NCBI GenBank assembly: GCA_040766985.1
Contig: JAXGPL010000032.1
Coordinates: 1 to 15,701, forward strand
Direction of reading: 5' to 3'
DNA: 15,701 bases
DNA from: JAXGPL01 sp040766985
GTDB taxonomy: Bacteria > Bacillota > Sulfobacillia > JAUYEG01
The notes below the pieces were generated by a model. That model was not told the DNA's origin. It was given only the letters and a program-made list of their open reading frames with translations, and searched no databases. The translations under genes were made by a program, and so were the position numbers. This document shows positions 1-6,233 of the stretch, piece after piece. The stretch's first letter is position 1. Each line of letters opens with the position of its first letter.

Positions 1-298
1 CCTTACCGTCGATGACTGTCACGTCCAGCCCCAGGAAGAGGACGTTGATGTTCTGGCCGGGGCGGGGAATCGCAACTGGCTCGGCAAGGTGGGTGCGTAT
101 GCCGGTGAGTACCCTCCACACCGCCGTCCCGAGGTGAAAGACGCCAAACACCAATACCAGCCCGACAGCAATGAGAATCGCGCTGGATATCCGTCTCCGT
201 CTCTTTTTGCCGTTGTCAAGCCGCGAACGAGCTGTCCCGCGCGCAGACCGCGATCTGGTCAACTCCGTCCTGCCGGCCCCCAATGACGCACGAGTCAA
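1..298 (-). CDS. LytR-CpsA-Psr (LCP) family protein, N-terminal part
   Basis: Partial gene cut by the left edge; 99 residues are visible. LCP enzymes are membrane-anchored phosphotransferases that move undecaprenyl-linked polymers such as teichoic acid or capsule onto peptidoglycan outside the cell. The visible part has a basic N-terminal tail (KKRRRR, residues 31-36), one membrane helix (about 38-60) and then INVLFLGLD (84-92) followed by DGK, which matches the start of the LCP domain. The conserved Arg and Asp residues of the active site lie beyond the window. I chose the TTG start at 298 because GAGGGG lies 8 bases upstream; later TTG codons in the same frame are possible. In related Firmicutes an LCP gene often follows nadD/yqeK. 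Here the RRM gene stands between and yqeK is not seen. Family call fairly sure; start less so. Confidence 0.75.
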   Translation of the reverse strand, partial: MTRASLGAGRTELTRSRSARGTARSRLDNGKKRRRRISSAILIAVGLVLVFGVFHLGTAVWRVLTGIRTHLAEPVAIPRPGQNINVLFLGLDVTVIDGK

Positions 299-375
299 AG
301 CCGTGGCCCCTCGAAAGTACCGATTATCTGAAAGTAGTTCGCCGCTGCCTTGAGGTCTCCTATGAACTGAAAGAT

Positions 376-381
376 ATCATA
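376..381 (-). promoter_or_regulatory. Possible -10 box (TATGAT) upstream of the LCP gene
   Basis: TATGAT on the minus strand matches five of six TATAAT positions and lies about 78 bases upstream of the LCP start. I could not find a convincing -35 element 16-18 bases further upstream, so this is weak. No terminator with a T-run is visible between the RRM gene stop (466) and here. Confidence 0.25.
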
Positions 382-465
382 ACAAACCCAAAGTAGTATG
401 ACGCAGGCAACATAAGTGAGTTCCGAAATGCAGCAGCCACGGCTATGGTCGCGATATTGGGTTGT

Positions 466-720
466 CTAGAACCTGCCTTGCCTTGGCCTGGCCTCGTTGA
501 CGACGATGATGCGCCCGTCGAGATCGGTGTTGTTTAGCGCCGTAACCATCGTGGCTGCGTCGTTGTCATCGACCTCTACGAAACCGAACCCTCGCGAACG
601 TCCTGTCTCGCGGTCGGTGATGATCCGGCAGCTGCCTACTTGGCCGTGGACGCCGAACACCTCGGTCAAGCGCTCCTCGGTCGTGGACCAGGGAAGATTG
701 CCGACATACAGGGTCTTCAT
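466..720 (-). CDS. Small RRM-type RNA-binding protein
   Basis: An 84-residue protein made almost entirely of one RNA recognition motif. RNP2 is LYVGNLPW (residues 4-11) and RNP1 is RGFGFVEV (43-50), with the beta-alpha-beta spacing normal for the fold. Such single-RRM proteins bind single-stranded RNA; in cyanobacteria (Rbp family) some are cold-induced, while the role in Firmicutes is not established. The C-terminal tail is very short (ARPRQGRF), without a glycine-rich extension. The ATG start follows an AGAGGGGG ribosome binding site. It lies just after the nadD terminator, so it is probably a separate transcript with its own leader containing a perfect 8-bp hairpin. Domain call is certain from the motifs; target RNAs unknown. 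Confidence 0.93.
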   Translation of the reverse strand: MKTLYVGNLPWSTTEERLTEVFGVHGQVGSCRIITDRETGRSRGFGFVEVDDNDAATMVTALNNTDLDGRIIVVNEARPRQGRF

Positions 721-758
721 ATATGCACCCCCTCTCTACCGGCCGGCGTTAATCCAGT

Positions 759-777
759 CCGCCCAGACCCTGGGCGG
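759..777 (-). promoter_or_regulatory. Perfect 8-bp leader hairpin upstream of the RRM gene
   Basis: CCGCCCAG, a three-base loop, then CTGGGCGG. There is no T-run after it on the minus strand, so it is not an intrinsic terminator. It lies 38 bases upstream of the ATG of the RRM gene and just downstream of the nadD terminator, so it would be in the mRNA leader if transcription starts between the two. It could be a stability element or a binding site for the encoded protein; that is inference. Confidence 0.5.
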
Positions 778-790
778 CAGGTACCGGGAG

Positions 791-826
791 AAAAAAGTAG
801 GGCGAAGGCACCGTGCGCCGTCGCCC
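791..826 (-). terminator. Rho-independent terminator after nadD
   Basis: On the minus strand GGGCGA pairs with TCGCCC. Inside is a second stem, GGCGC with GTGCC (one G-T pair), closed by an ACG loop. TAC and six T residues follow directly. It lies about 130 bases past the nadD stop and before the RRM gene, and so should end the obgE-nadD transcript. Confidence 0.8.
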
Positions 827-954
827 CGTGAAGTAAGGCTATGAATGAGTCCCGCGCTCCTAACCTGCAAACCGAAACCTCTCCCCGGCACCAGGGGCCG
901 CTACGAAACGGTCACGATACCCCCGAACATCTGGCGATTTCCATCATTCAACAG

Positions 955-1635
955 CTATTCCGGGTTCTCCTCCCTGTACAGGGAATGTTTGTTTATATAC
1001 ATACGTACTGGCTCAGGAATCAGATACCTGACGGGCTTGCCGACCGCCAGTCGATCGCGCAGCTCGGTGCTTGAAATGTCCAGGCGGGGCGCGTCGAACA
1101 GCCTGACCGCGCCACCCCACCTCCTGGTGAGCTCTGCCGCCGCCGCGGTGATGCTAGTCTGGTCATCATATCCGGGGCGTCGCGCTACGGCGATCACGGC
1201 CTGGGAGAGAATGTTGTCCGGTCGGTACCAGTTCCGCATGTCGAGCAGCGAGTCAGACCCGCAGATGAAGTAAATCTCGGGCTCGCACCCTATCGAATTC
1301 GGGGTTGCCGCGAGGCCGTCATGGACCACTTCGCGGCGGAGGATCGCCAGCGTTTCTGCGGTGTAAGACGGCGGGTCGCGGTCGATCTCGCAGCTTGATA
1401 CACTAAATCGCTCGTTGTCCTGAACCGCCGCCGACACCATTGCCATCCGGTGCCGGGCGGCAACTATGCGGCGATGGGCCTTCTGCGGCTGGACCCTCGC
1501 GGGAACGAATAGCACCCGGTCGAGCCCAAGCTCGTACAGCGCGCACTGGGCGATGACCAGGTGCCCCTGGTGGATGGGATCAAGGTGCCCCCGAGCACGC
1601 CCAACCGCAACGGCCGGGCAGCGAGGGCTAGCCAT
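955..1635 (-). CDS. nadD: Nicotinate-nucleotide adenylyltransferase, locally frame-disrupted
   Basis: NadD joins nicotinate mononucleotide and ATP to give deamido-NAD, a late essential step of NAD synthesis. The 226-residue product has DPIHQGH (19-25, HxGH catalytic motif), GSDSLLDMRNWYRP (126-139) and ISSTELR (187-193), all as in the family. The nucleotide-binding signature is damaged: the family expects roughly G-V-L-G-G-T-F before DPIH, but this frame reads G-RARGHL. The missing residues are present one frame over (GVLGGT), so one extra base near 1603 and one missing base near 1583 fit best. The ATG at 1635 is supported by GGAG 7 bases upstream and overlaps the obgE stop by 8 bases. Alternatively a TTG start at 1610 with a single deletion. 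No yqeK/rsfS follows; a terminator does. Confidence 0.85.
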   Translation of the reverse strand: MASPRCPAVAVGRARGHLDPIHQGHLVIAQCALYELGLDRVLFVPARVQPQKAHRRIVAARHRMAMVSAAVQDNERFSVSSCEIDRDPPSYTAETLAILRREVVHDGLAATPNSIGCEPEIYFICGSDSLLDMRNWYRPDNILSQAVIAVARRPGYDDQTSITAAAAELTRRWGGAVRLFDAPRLDISSTELRDRLAVGKPVRYLIPEPVRMYINKHSLYREENPE

Positions 1636-2674
1636 TGGTGGACTCCATGCGGCTCACGTTCAGCCCAGGGCCGGCACTTCCTGCGAGCAACTCGGCGGTG
1701 CGCATGACCACCGCGTCAATGCCTTCCCCCGTGGCGGCGGAAACGGCGTACACCTCGTAGCCCCGTCGCTCCAGCTCGGCGGCCAGGCTTCGCGCCTGCT
1801 CCCGGGCGTCGGGCAGGTCGATCTTGTTAAGGAGCACCAATGCCGGCCGTGTCAGCAGGTCTTCGTTGTGGAGGCCGACTTCACTGCGCACCGTCGTAAG
1901 GGCCTCCAGTGGCCCGCCCTCATCGTCCGCCGAGGCGTCGACGATGTACAGCAGCACCCTGGTCCGTTCGATGTGCCTGAGGAACTGGAGCCCGAGCCCC
2001 GCACCCGCGTGAGCTCCCTCAATCAGGCCGGGGATGTCGGCAAGCACGAAGGGCCGAAGGTAACCGGATGGCTCAACAAGGCCGAGGTTGGGCGAAAGGG
2101 TCGTGAAGGGATAGTCGGCGATCTTGGGCGCCGCATGTGACACACGGGCGAGGAAACTCGACTTGCCGGCGTTGGGTAGGCCGACGAGGCCTACATCCGC
2201 CAGCAGCTTAAGCTCCAGATGCAGGGTCTTCTCCTCGCCGAGGGCGCCGTCCTCGGCACGGCGTGGCGCCCGGTCGGTCGGCGTCGCGAAGCGGGCGTTG
2301 CCCCGCCCGCCGCGGCCGCCCGACGCAACCAGTGCGCGCTGGCCGTCTTCGACCATGTCGGCGATTATGTCGCCGGTTTCCGCGTCCCGGATCTGCGTGC
2401 CGACGGGAACCCTGATCACGAGGTCTTCGCCGCTCCTGCCCGTGCGCTTGCTGCCCTCGCCGTGTGAACCGCGGTCGGCCTTGTAGTGGCGCTGATACCG
2501 GAAGTCGCGGAGCGTGATCAGCGACGCGGACGCCTCGACCCAGATGTCCCCGCCCTTGCCGCCGTCACCGCCGGCAGGTCCTCCGTAGGGGATGAACTTC
2601 TCACGGCGGAACGCTATCGAGCCGTGCCCGCCGTCGCCGGCCTTGACGTTGATCCTCGCCTGGTCGATGAACAA
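1628..2674 (-). CDS. obgE: Obg family GTPase, ribosome assembly
   Basis: A 348-residue Obg/CgtA GTPase, which binds the large ribosomal subunit and links its maturation to stress and, in Bacillus, to sporulation. The N-terminal glycine-rich Obg fold spans about 1-158 (for example GGPAGGDGGKGGD, 31-43). The GTPase domain follows: G1 GLPNAGKS (165-172), switch I region YPFTTL (188-193), G3 DIPG (213-216), G4 NKID (283-286), G5 SA (312-313). The C-terminal OCT domain of many Firmicute Obg proteins (about 430 residues in Bacillus) is absent; the protein ends soon after the G domain. The start is TTG at 2674, with GGTGAT 5 bases upstream; no in-frame ATG is nearby. It overlaps nadD. A terminator separates it from rpmA, so it needs its own promoter, which I could not identify. 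Confidence 0.96.
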   Translation of the reverse strand: MFIDQARINVKAGDGGHGSIAFRREKFIPYGGPAGGDGGKGGDIWVEASASLITLRDFRYQRHYKADRGSHGEGSKRTGRSGEDLVIRVPVGTQIRDAETGDIIADMVEDGQRALVASGGRGGRGNARFATPTDRAPRRAEDGALGEEKTLHLELKLLADVGLVGLPNAGKSSFLARVSHAAPKIADYPFTTLSPNLGLVEPSGYLRPFVLADIPGLIEGAHAGAGLGLQFLRHIERTRVLLYIVDASADDEGGPLEALTTVRSEVGLHNEDLLTRPALVLLNKIDLPDAREQARSLAAELERRGYEVYAVSAATGEGIDAVVMRTAELLAGSAGPGLNVSRMESTNG

Positions 2675-2709
2675 TGAACATCACCACGCTAGATTGTTAC
2701 CCAAAGACG

Positions 2710-2738
2710 AAAAAACCCCGGCCCGCTATGGGCCGGGG
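2710..2738 (-). terminator. Strong intrinsic terminator after rpmA
   Basis: On the minus strand CCCCGGCCC, loop ATAGC, GGGCCGGGG, then TTTTTT. The 9-bp stem is perfect and very GC-rich. It starts 12 bases past the rpmA stop and closes the rplU-rpmA transcript before obgE. Confidence 0.95.
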
Positions 2739-2750
2739 CTGTCGGTCACA

Positions 2751-3002
2751 CTACACCGGCACAACGTGGGCGAACTTGCGGCCATTGCCACCCCGGAACG
2801 ATACCTGCCCGTCTACCAGGGCAAACAAGGTGTAATCGCCGCCCATGCCGACGTTCTGGCCAGGGTGGATCTTGGTGCCGCGCTGGCGAACGATGATGCT
2901 GCCCGCGGTTATGATCTCACCATCGTGGCTCTTGACGCCGAGGCGCTTGCTGACGCTGTCGCGCCCGTTGCGCGAGCTTCCCATGCCCTTTTTGTGTGCC
3001 AT
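2751..3002 (-). CDS. rpmA: 50S ribosomal protein L27
   Basis: An 83-residue L27, a large-subunit protein whose flexible N-terminus reaches towards the peptidyl transferase centre. It begins MAHKKGMGSSRNGRDS and carries RLGVK, IIVRQRGTKIHPG and VGMGGDYTLFA as in the family. The ATG at 3002 follows GGAGGTG about 10 bases upstream. It lacks the cleavable N-terminal extension of many Firmicute L27 proteins (in Staphylococcus and Bacillus removed by the Prp protease). The Prp gene (ysxB), usually between rplU and rpmA, is also absent: only 24 bases separate the two genes here. Confidence 0.97.
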   Translation of the reverse strand: MAHKKGMGSSRNGRDSVSKRLGVKSHDGEIITAGSIIVRQRGTKIHPGQNVGMGGDYTLFALVDGQVSFRGGNGRKFAHVVPV

Positions 3003-3026
3003 GCTGCGATGCCACCTCCTGGCCCG

Positions 3027-3344
3027 TTACTGGGCTGAGATTTCGTCGATCCGGAGCTTTGTGTAATCCTGACGATGACCCGTCTTGCGACGGTAATTGG
3101 ACTTGGCTTTGAAGCGAAAGACGATGATTTTCTTGTGTCTGCCGTGCTCAAGCACAGTCGCGACGGCCTTAGCTCCCGGAACGACCGGGTTGCCGACGCG
3201 CAGTGTGCCGTCGTCGCCGGAAAGGACCAGGACTCGATCCAAGGTAACCGTCTCGCCCGGCTCAACTGCCATCTTGTCGGCGAGAATCACATCGCCCGGG
3301 CCTACCTTGAACTGCCGGCCCTTGGTCTCAACAATCGCGTACAT
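3027..3344 (-). CDS. rplU: 50S ribosomal protein L21
   Basis: A 105-residue L21, which binds 23S rRNA near L20. It starts MYAIVETKGRQFKVGPGD and ends with KLRIDEISAQ. A longer frame opens at 3362, but the ATG at 3344 is right: GGAGGATTCTGC precedes it and family members begin MYAI. It is the first gene of the rplU-rpmA transcript, driven by the promoter at 3385-3414. The predicted leader is only about 35 bases, too short for the known L21 leader RNA. Confidence 0.96.
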   Translation of the reverse strand: MYAIVETKGRQFKVGPGDVILADKMAVEPGETVTLDRVLVLSGDDGTLRVGNPVVPGAKAVATVLEHGRHKKIIVFRFKAKSNYRRKTGHRQDYTKLRIDEISAQ

Positions 3345-3384
3345 GCAGAATCCTCCTGGCAAACGTCTGGCGACACAACAACTG

Positions 3385-3414
3385 ATTCTAGCACGGGCTA
3401 AGAAACACTGTCAA
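3385..3414 (-). promoter_or_regulatory. Strong sigma-A promoter for rplU-rpmA
   Basis: On the minus strand TTGACA (perfect -35, 3409-3414), an 18-base spacer ending TGC, then TAGAAT (3385-3390, five of six, with an extended -10 TGn). Transcription should start near 3378. It overlaps the last codons of the reconstructed rng frame, whose TAG is at 3398-3400. Confidence 0.88.
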
Positions 3415-3453
3415 CGCCCGGCAACTTGTCCGAGCCATCGTTTTCCTGCGCTT

Positions 3454-5508
3454 CTAGCTGCTCGGAAGCAGTCTTGCGCTTCCGGCCGCGCAGGCCCGGC
3501 GGGAGGAGCGCCTCGGCGCCTCCGCCTCTTCATTGGCCTGCTGATCCACTGATGAGACTGCGGGTTTCGGCTCTGGCACGGTCACCGGTGCAGGCGCCGG
3601 GCTCACCGCTGCTCCGGGAAGCGTAAACGGCGCCCCTGTAGGTCGGCCGGGGCGGGAAGCAGCGGGCGCCGCAGGCGGCGGGACAATGGGGGTCTCCGGT
3701 TCGCGCACGGTAACTGCGGGTGTACCTGGCTCGGCCACACTCTCGTCCGGTGCAGCCGCGGAAGCCGCCTGAGGGGTCTCCTCCGTGTGCGGCTTCCGCC
3801 GCCGCGAGCTACGGCGGCGCCGCGGCTTGCGCTTAGGTTTGTCGCCGTTCTGCTCGGCTTTCGCTCCGGCAGCCTCGCCGTTTGGGATCATGTCGCCGTC
3901 GGCGTCCGCGGCAGGTCGCGCCTTGCCGTCGGTTGCCGCGGCGGTTTCGGCCTCAGCCTTCAGTGCCTGAGTGGCACCCGGCTTGCCGCGTTCGGCCGCG
4001 TGCTTGCCGTCGCCGGCGGGGGCTGCCCCTTCGCCACGCTGGGCGTCCCCGACCTCTCCGGCTGCGGTCGCCGCAGTTGCGGCCTCGGTTGTGTCGGCGC
4101 CCTGCCCCGCTGCCGTTGTATCGGCGCCCTGCCCCGCTGCCGTCGCGGCCGCTGGCTTGCGCGGACGCCGCCGGCGGCTCCGGCTGCGTGCCGAGGCGTT
4201 GCCCGTCGTTCCGGCTGCCGCCGTCCCTTGCGCGGTCTCCGCGGACGCGGCCTTGCCCGCCTGGCCTGCCTGCCTTGATCGGCCTGCCTTCGCTGCCGTC
4301 TCGCCTGGCTCTATTCCGTCTTGTTTGCCCGCAGCGGCCTTGGCCTTGCCGTTGTGCTCGGTTGCCGCCGCCGCTCCGTGGGCCTGCCCTGGGGTGCGCT
4401 TGGCCATCGCCGCCAGGACGGCGGATTCACGGCGGCGCGCATCGTGCAATTCGTCGATCGGCCCTGGTTGCTCCGCGGACCCTGGCTGCTCGCCCCGGTC
4501 GGGCCGCTCGGGGCCGATGATGCGCGATCGCGCGTGTGTCTTGTGGACCCGTGTCACTTCGACTCTGACTCGCTCGCCGACACGGTCGCCGCCGTCCTCG
4601 ATGTCCATTACAAAACCGTCGACCCGGGCGACGCCGTCTTTCCGGTTGGCGGAATGGTGGTCCTCGACGCGCAGTTCGATGATGTCACCAACCTGCACTG
4701 GAGCCGCCACGGCCTGTGCCTCCGCGCGCGACTCGAGCAGCCGGAACTTATACCCCTCCGGGCTGTGCTCTTCGGCCCCCCGGATGTATACCGCCTTGCC
4801 GAGCTCCTTTTCCATCTCGCGTACGCGCGACCCCCCCGTGCCGATCAACAGGGACGCGACGTCGGGGTGGACTTCAATCAGGAGGCCCTGTGAGTCGCTG
4901 TTACGCAGGATTTCACGCATCTCGCGCCGCACGCGGGCAGCAACGGTTTCCGCCGAGAGGATCCGTCCCCTGCCCTCGCAGATCGGGCAGATCTTGGTCA
5001 TCATATCGCCGAGCGATTGCTTAACCTTTTTGCGGGTCATCTCGACCAGGCCGAGTTGGGTCAAGCCGAGGACATGGCTCCGGGTCCGATCGCGCTTAAG
5101 GTGTTCTTCGAGGCAGGCGATGACCTTTTGGCGGTGCTCGGTGATGTCCATGTCGATGAAGTCGATGACCACGATCCCGCCGATGTCGCGCAGGCGGAGT
5201 TGCCGGGCGATTTCGGCCGCGGCCTCGAGGTTGGTGTCGAGCACGGTCTGCGCCAGGCTCGTCGAACCAACGTAGCGGCCGGTGTTGATGTCAAAGACGG
5301 TGAAGGCTTCGGTTTCGTCGATGATCAGGTAGCCGCCGCTCTTGAGCCAAACCTTGCGCTGGATGGCGCGGTCGAGTTCGGCTTCGATGCCGTGGACCGA
5401 GAACAACTCGCCCTTTCTGCGGTCGTGCAACTCGATCCGGTCGCGCAGGGAAACCGACGCTGCGTCAACCAACTCCTGACCATCTCCACGTCTTCGGGGT
5501 GTCCACAA
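3454..5508 (-). CDS. rng: RNase G/E, catalytic core and disordered tail (3' part of a frameshifted gene)
   Basis: This is the continuation of the 5' part at 5465-6211; its apparent start at 5508 is an artefact of the frame break. It holds the metal-binding aspartates of the RNase E/G DNase I-like core (FDINTGR, D73; VVIDFIDMD, D116) and the zinc-link CPICEGRG (C174, C177). A TRAM-like segment (VGDIIELRV to VHKTHARSRI, about 273-330) follows. Then comes a roughly 350-residue Ala/Gly/Glu/Lys-rich disordered tail with a basic block (KRKPRRRRSSRRRKP) and a 9-residue tandem repeat. At the 3' end another frame runs past the TAG at 3454 with coding-like sequence (KTASEQLEAQENDGSDKLPG) to a TAG at 3398. 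A further one-base deletion near 3490 is therefore likely, and the real end is 3398. Family call is firm; the tail's role (scaffold for RNA-decay partners) is inference. Confidence 0.88.
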   Translation of the reverse strand: MWTPRRRGDGQELVDAASVSLRDRIELHDRRKGELFSVHGIEAELDRAIQRKVWLKSGGYLIIDETEAFTVFDINTGRYVGSTSLAQTVLDTNLEAAAEIARQLRLRDIGGIVVIDFIDMDITEHRQKVIACLEEHLKRDRTRSHVLGLTQLGLVEMTRKKVKQSLGDMMTKICPICEGRGRILSAETVAARVRREMREILRNSDSQGLLIEVHPDVASLLIGTGGSRVREMEKELGKAVYIRGAEEHSPEGYKFRLLESRAEAQAVAAPVQVGDIIELRVEDHHSANRKDGVARVDGFVMDIEDGGDRVGERVRVEVTRVHKTHARSRIIGPERPDRGEQPGSAEQPGPIDELHDARRRESAVLAAMAKRTPGQAHGAAAATEHNGKAKAAAGKQDGIEPGETAAKAGRSRQAGQAGKAASAETAQGTAAAGTTGNASARSRSRRRRPRKPAAATAAGQGADTTAAGQGADTTEAATAATAAGEVGDAQRGEGAAPAGDGKHAAERGKPGATQALKAEAETAAATDGKARPAADADGDMIPNGEAAGAKAEQNGDKPKRKPRRRRSSRRRKPHTEETPQAASAAAPDESVAEPGTPAVTVREPETPIVPPPAAPAASRPGRPTGAPFTLPGAAVSPAPAPVTVPEPKPAVSSVDQQANEEAEAPRRSSRRACAAGSARLLPSS
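4091..4144 (-). repeat. Two-copy 27-bp tandem repeat in the rng tail
   Basis: Two adjacent 27-base units (4091-4117 and 4118-4144) differ at only two positions and encode AAGQGADTT, then AAGQGADTT again. It lies in the low-complexity tail of the RNase and is probably a slippage expansion. Confidence 0.85.
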
Positions 5509-6211
5509 CGACGCGGGTCACGTGCTCGGTCAGAAGGTCCTGCACGACGCGGCCGACGAGGCCGAGGTCCTGATGTAGGATGCGCGGTGCGGTCCCGCCC
5601 CGGGCCCGGGTGCGGATCTTCTTCCACGTGTTGTGGAGGTAGCTGACGTCCGCCTGGATGTCGTCGTGCTCGCGGCCCTCGGCCGCCGTGCGGACGATCA
5701 GGCCCATACCCCGTGGCTTGACCTTGGAGGCGATTGCCCGCAGCCGCGCCCGCTCCTTGGAGTCAGCAATGCGCCGCGACACGCCGACGTAGTCGACAGT
5801 CGGCATGAGAACGACGTAATGCGACGGCAGGGTTACGTACGCGCTGACGCGGGCGCCCTTGGTGCCGATCGGGTCCTTGGTCACCTGGACGATGACCTTC
5901 TGGCCGGGCTTGAGCAGCTTGTTGATCGCCATGCCCTTGCGTGGCTTGGGCGGCGCGTCGCCTTCGACTTCCTCCGGGTTGACCACCGGGGCCGCATCGG
6001 CGACGTACAAGAACGCGTTCTTCTCCAGGCCGATGTCCACGAAGGCGGCCTGCATTCCCGGCAATACGTTTTCAACTTTAGCCTTATAGACATTGCCCGC
6101 CGCGCGCTCGGCCTCCGGCCGCTCGATGCTAACCTCGACGAGACGGTCGTCCTCAAGCACGGCGACGCGGGTTTCCTCCCCGTCTGCGTTTATGAATATT
6201 TCTCTTTTCAA
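5465..6211 (-). CDS. rng: RNase G/E, N-terminal part with S1 and 5'-sensor domains (frameshifted gene)
   Basis: RNase E/G enzymes cut single-stranded RNA in rRNA maturation and mRNA decay. This part runs MKREIFINADGEETRVAVLE (TTG start at 6211, with AGAGGT upstream) through an S1 RNA-binding domain (about 38-125) and the 5'-sensor motif IVRTAAEG (172-179), to LLTEHVTRVVVDTP (226-239). After this the frame derails and stops. Translating across the break in other frames gives DTP-EDVEMV-QELVDAAS, the expected family sequence, so two single-base deletions within about 17 bases (near 5487-5505) split the gene. A longer frame begins at 6322, but family members start at MKREI. It follows the TIGR03936 gene by 22 bases. 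The intact product would be about 950 residues. Confidence 0.88.
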   Translation of the reverse strand: MKREIFINADGEETRVAVLEDDRLVEVSIERPEAERAAGNVYKAKVENVLPGMQAAFVDIGLEKNAFLYVADAAPVVNPEEVEGDAPPKPRKGMAINKLLKPGQKVIVQVTKDPIGTKGARVSAYVTLPSHYVVLMPTVDYVGVSRRIADSKERARLRAIASKVKPRGMGLIVRTAAEGREHDDIQADVSYLHNTWKKIRTRARGGTAPRILHQDLGLVGRVVQDLLTEHVTRVVVDTPKTWRWSGVG

Positions 6212-6233
6212 GTTACGTGTGATACCTCTGCTC

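Noticed and set aside
3345..3453. Possible L21 leader RNA upstream of rplU
   Set aside because: The predicted transcript start leaves only about 35 bases of leader and I see no matching structure.
3971..5275. Long plus-strand open frame of 434 codons opposite rng
   Set aside because: It mirrors the GC-rich, alanine-rich rng tail and core; the minus-strand frame carries clear RNase motifs and the plus-strand product looks like no family.
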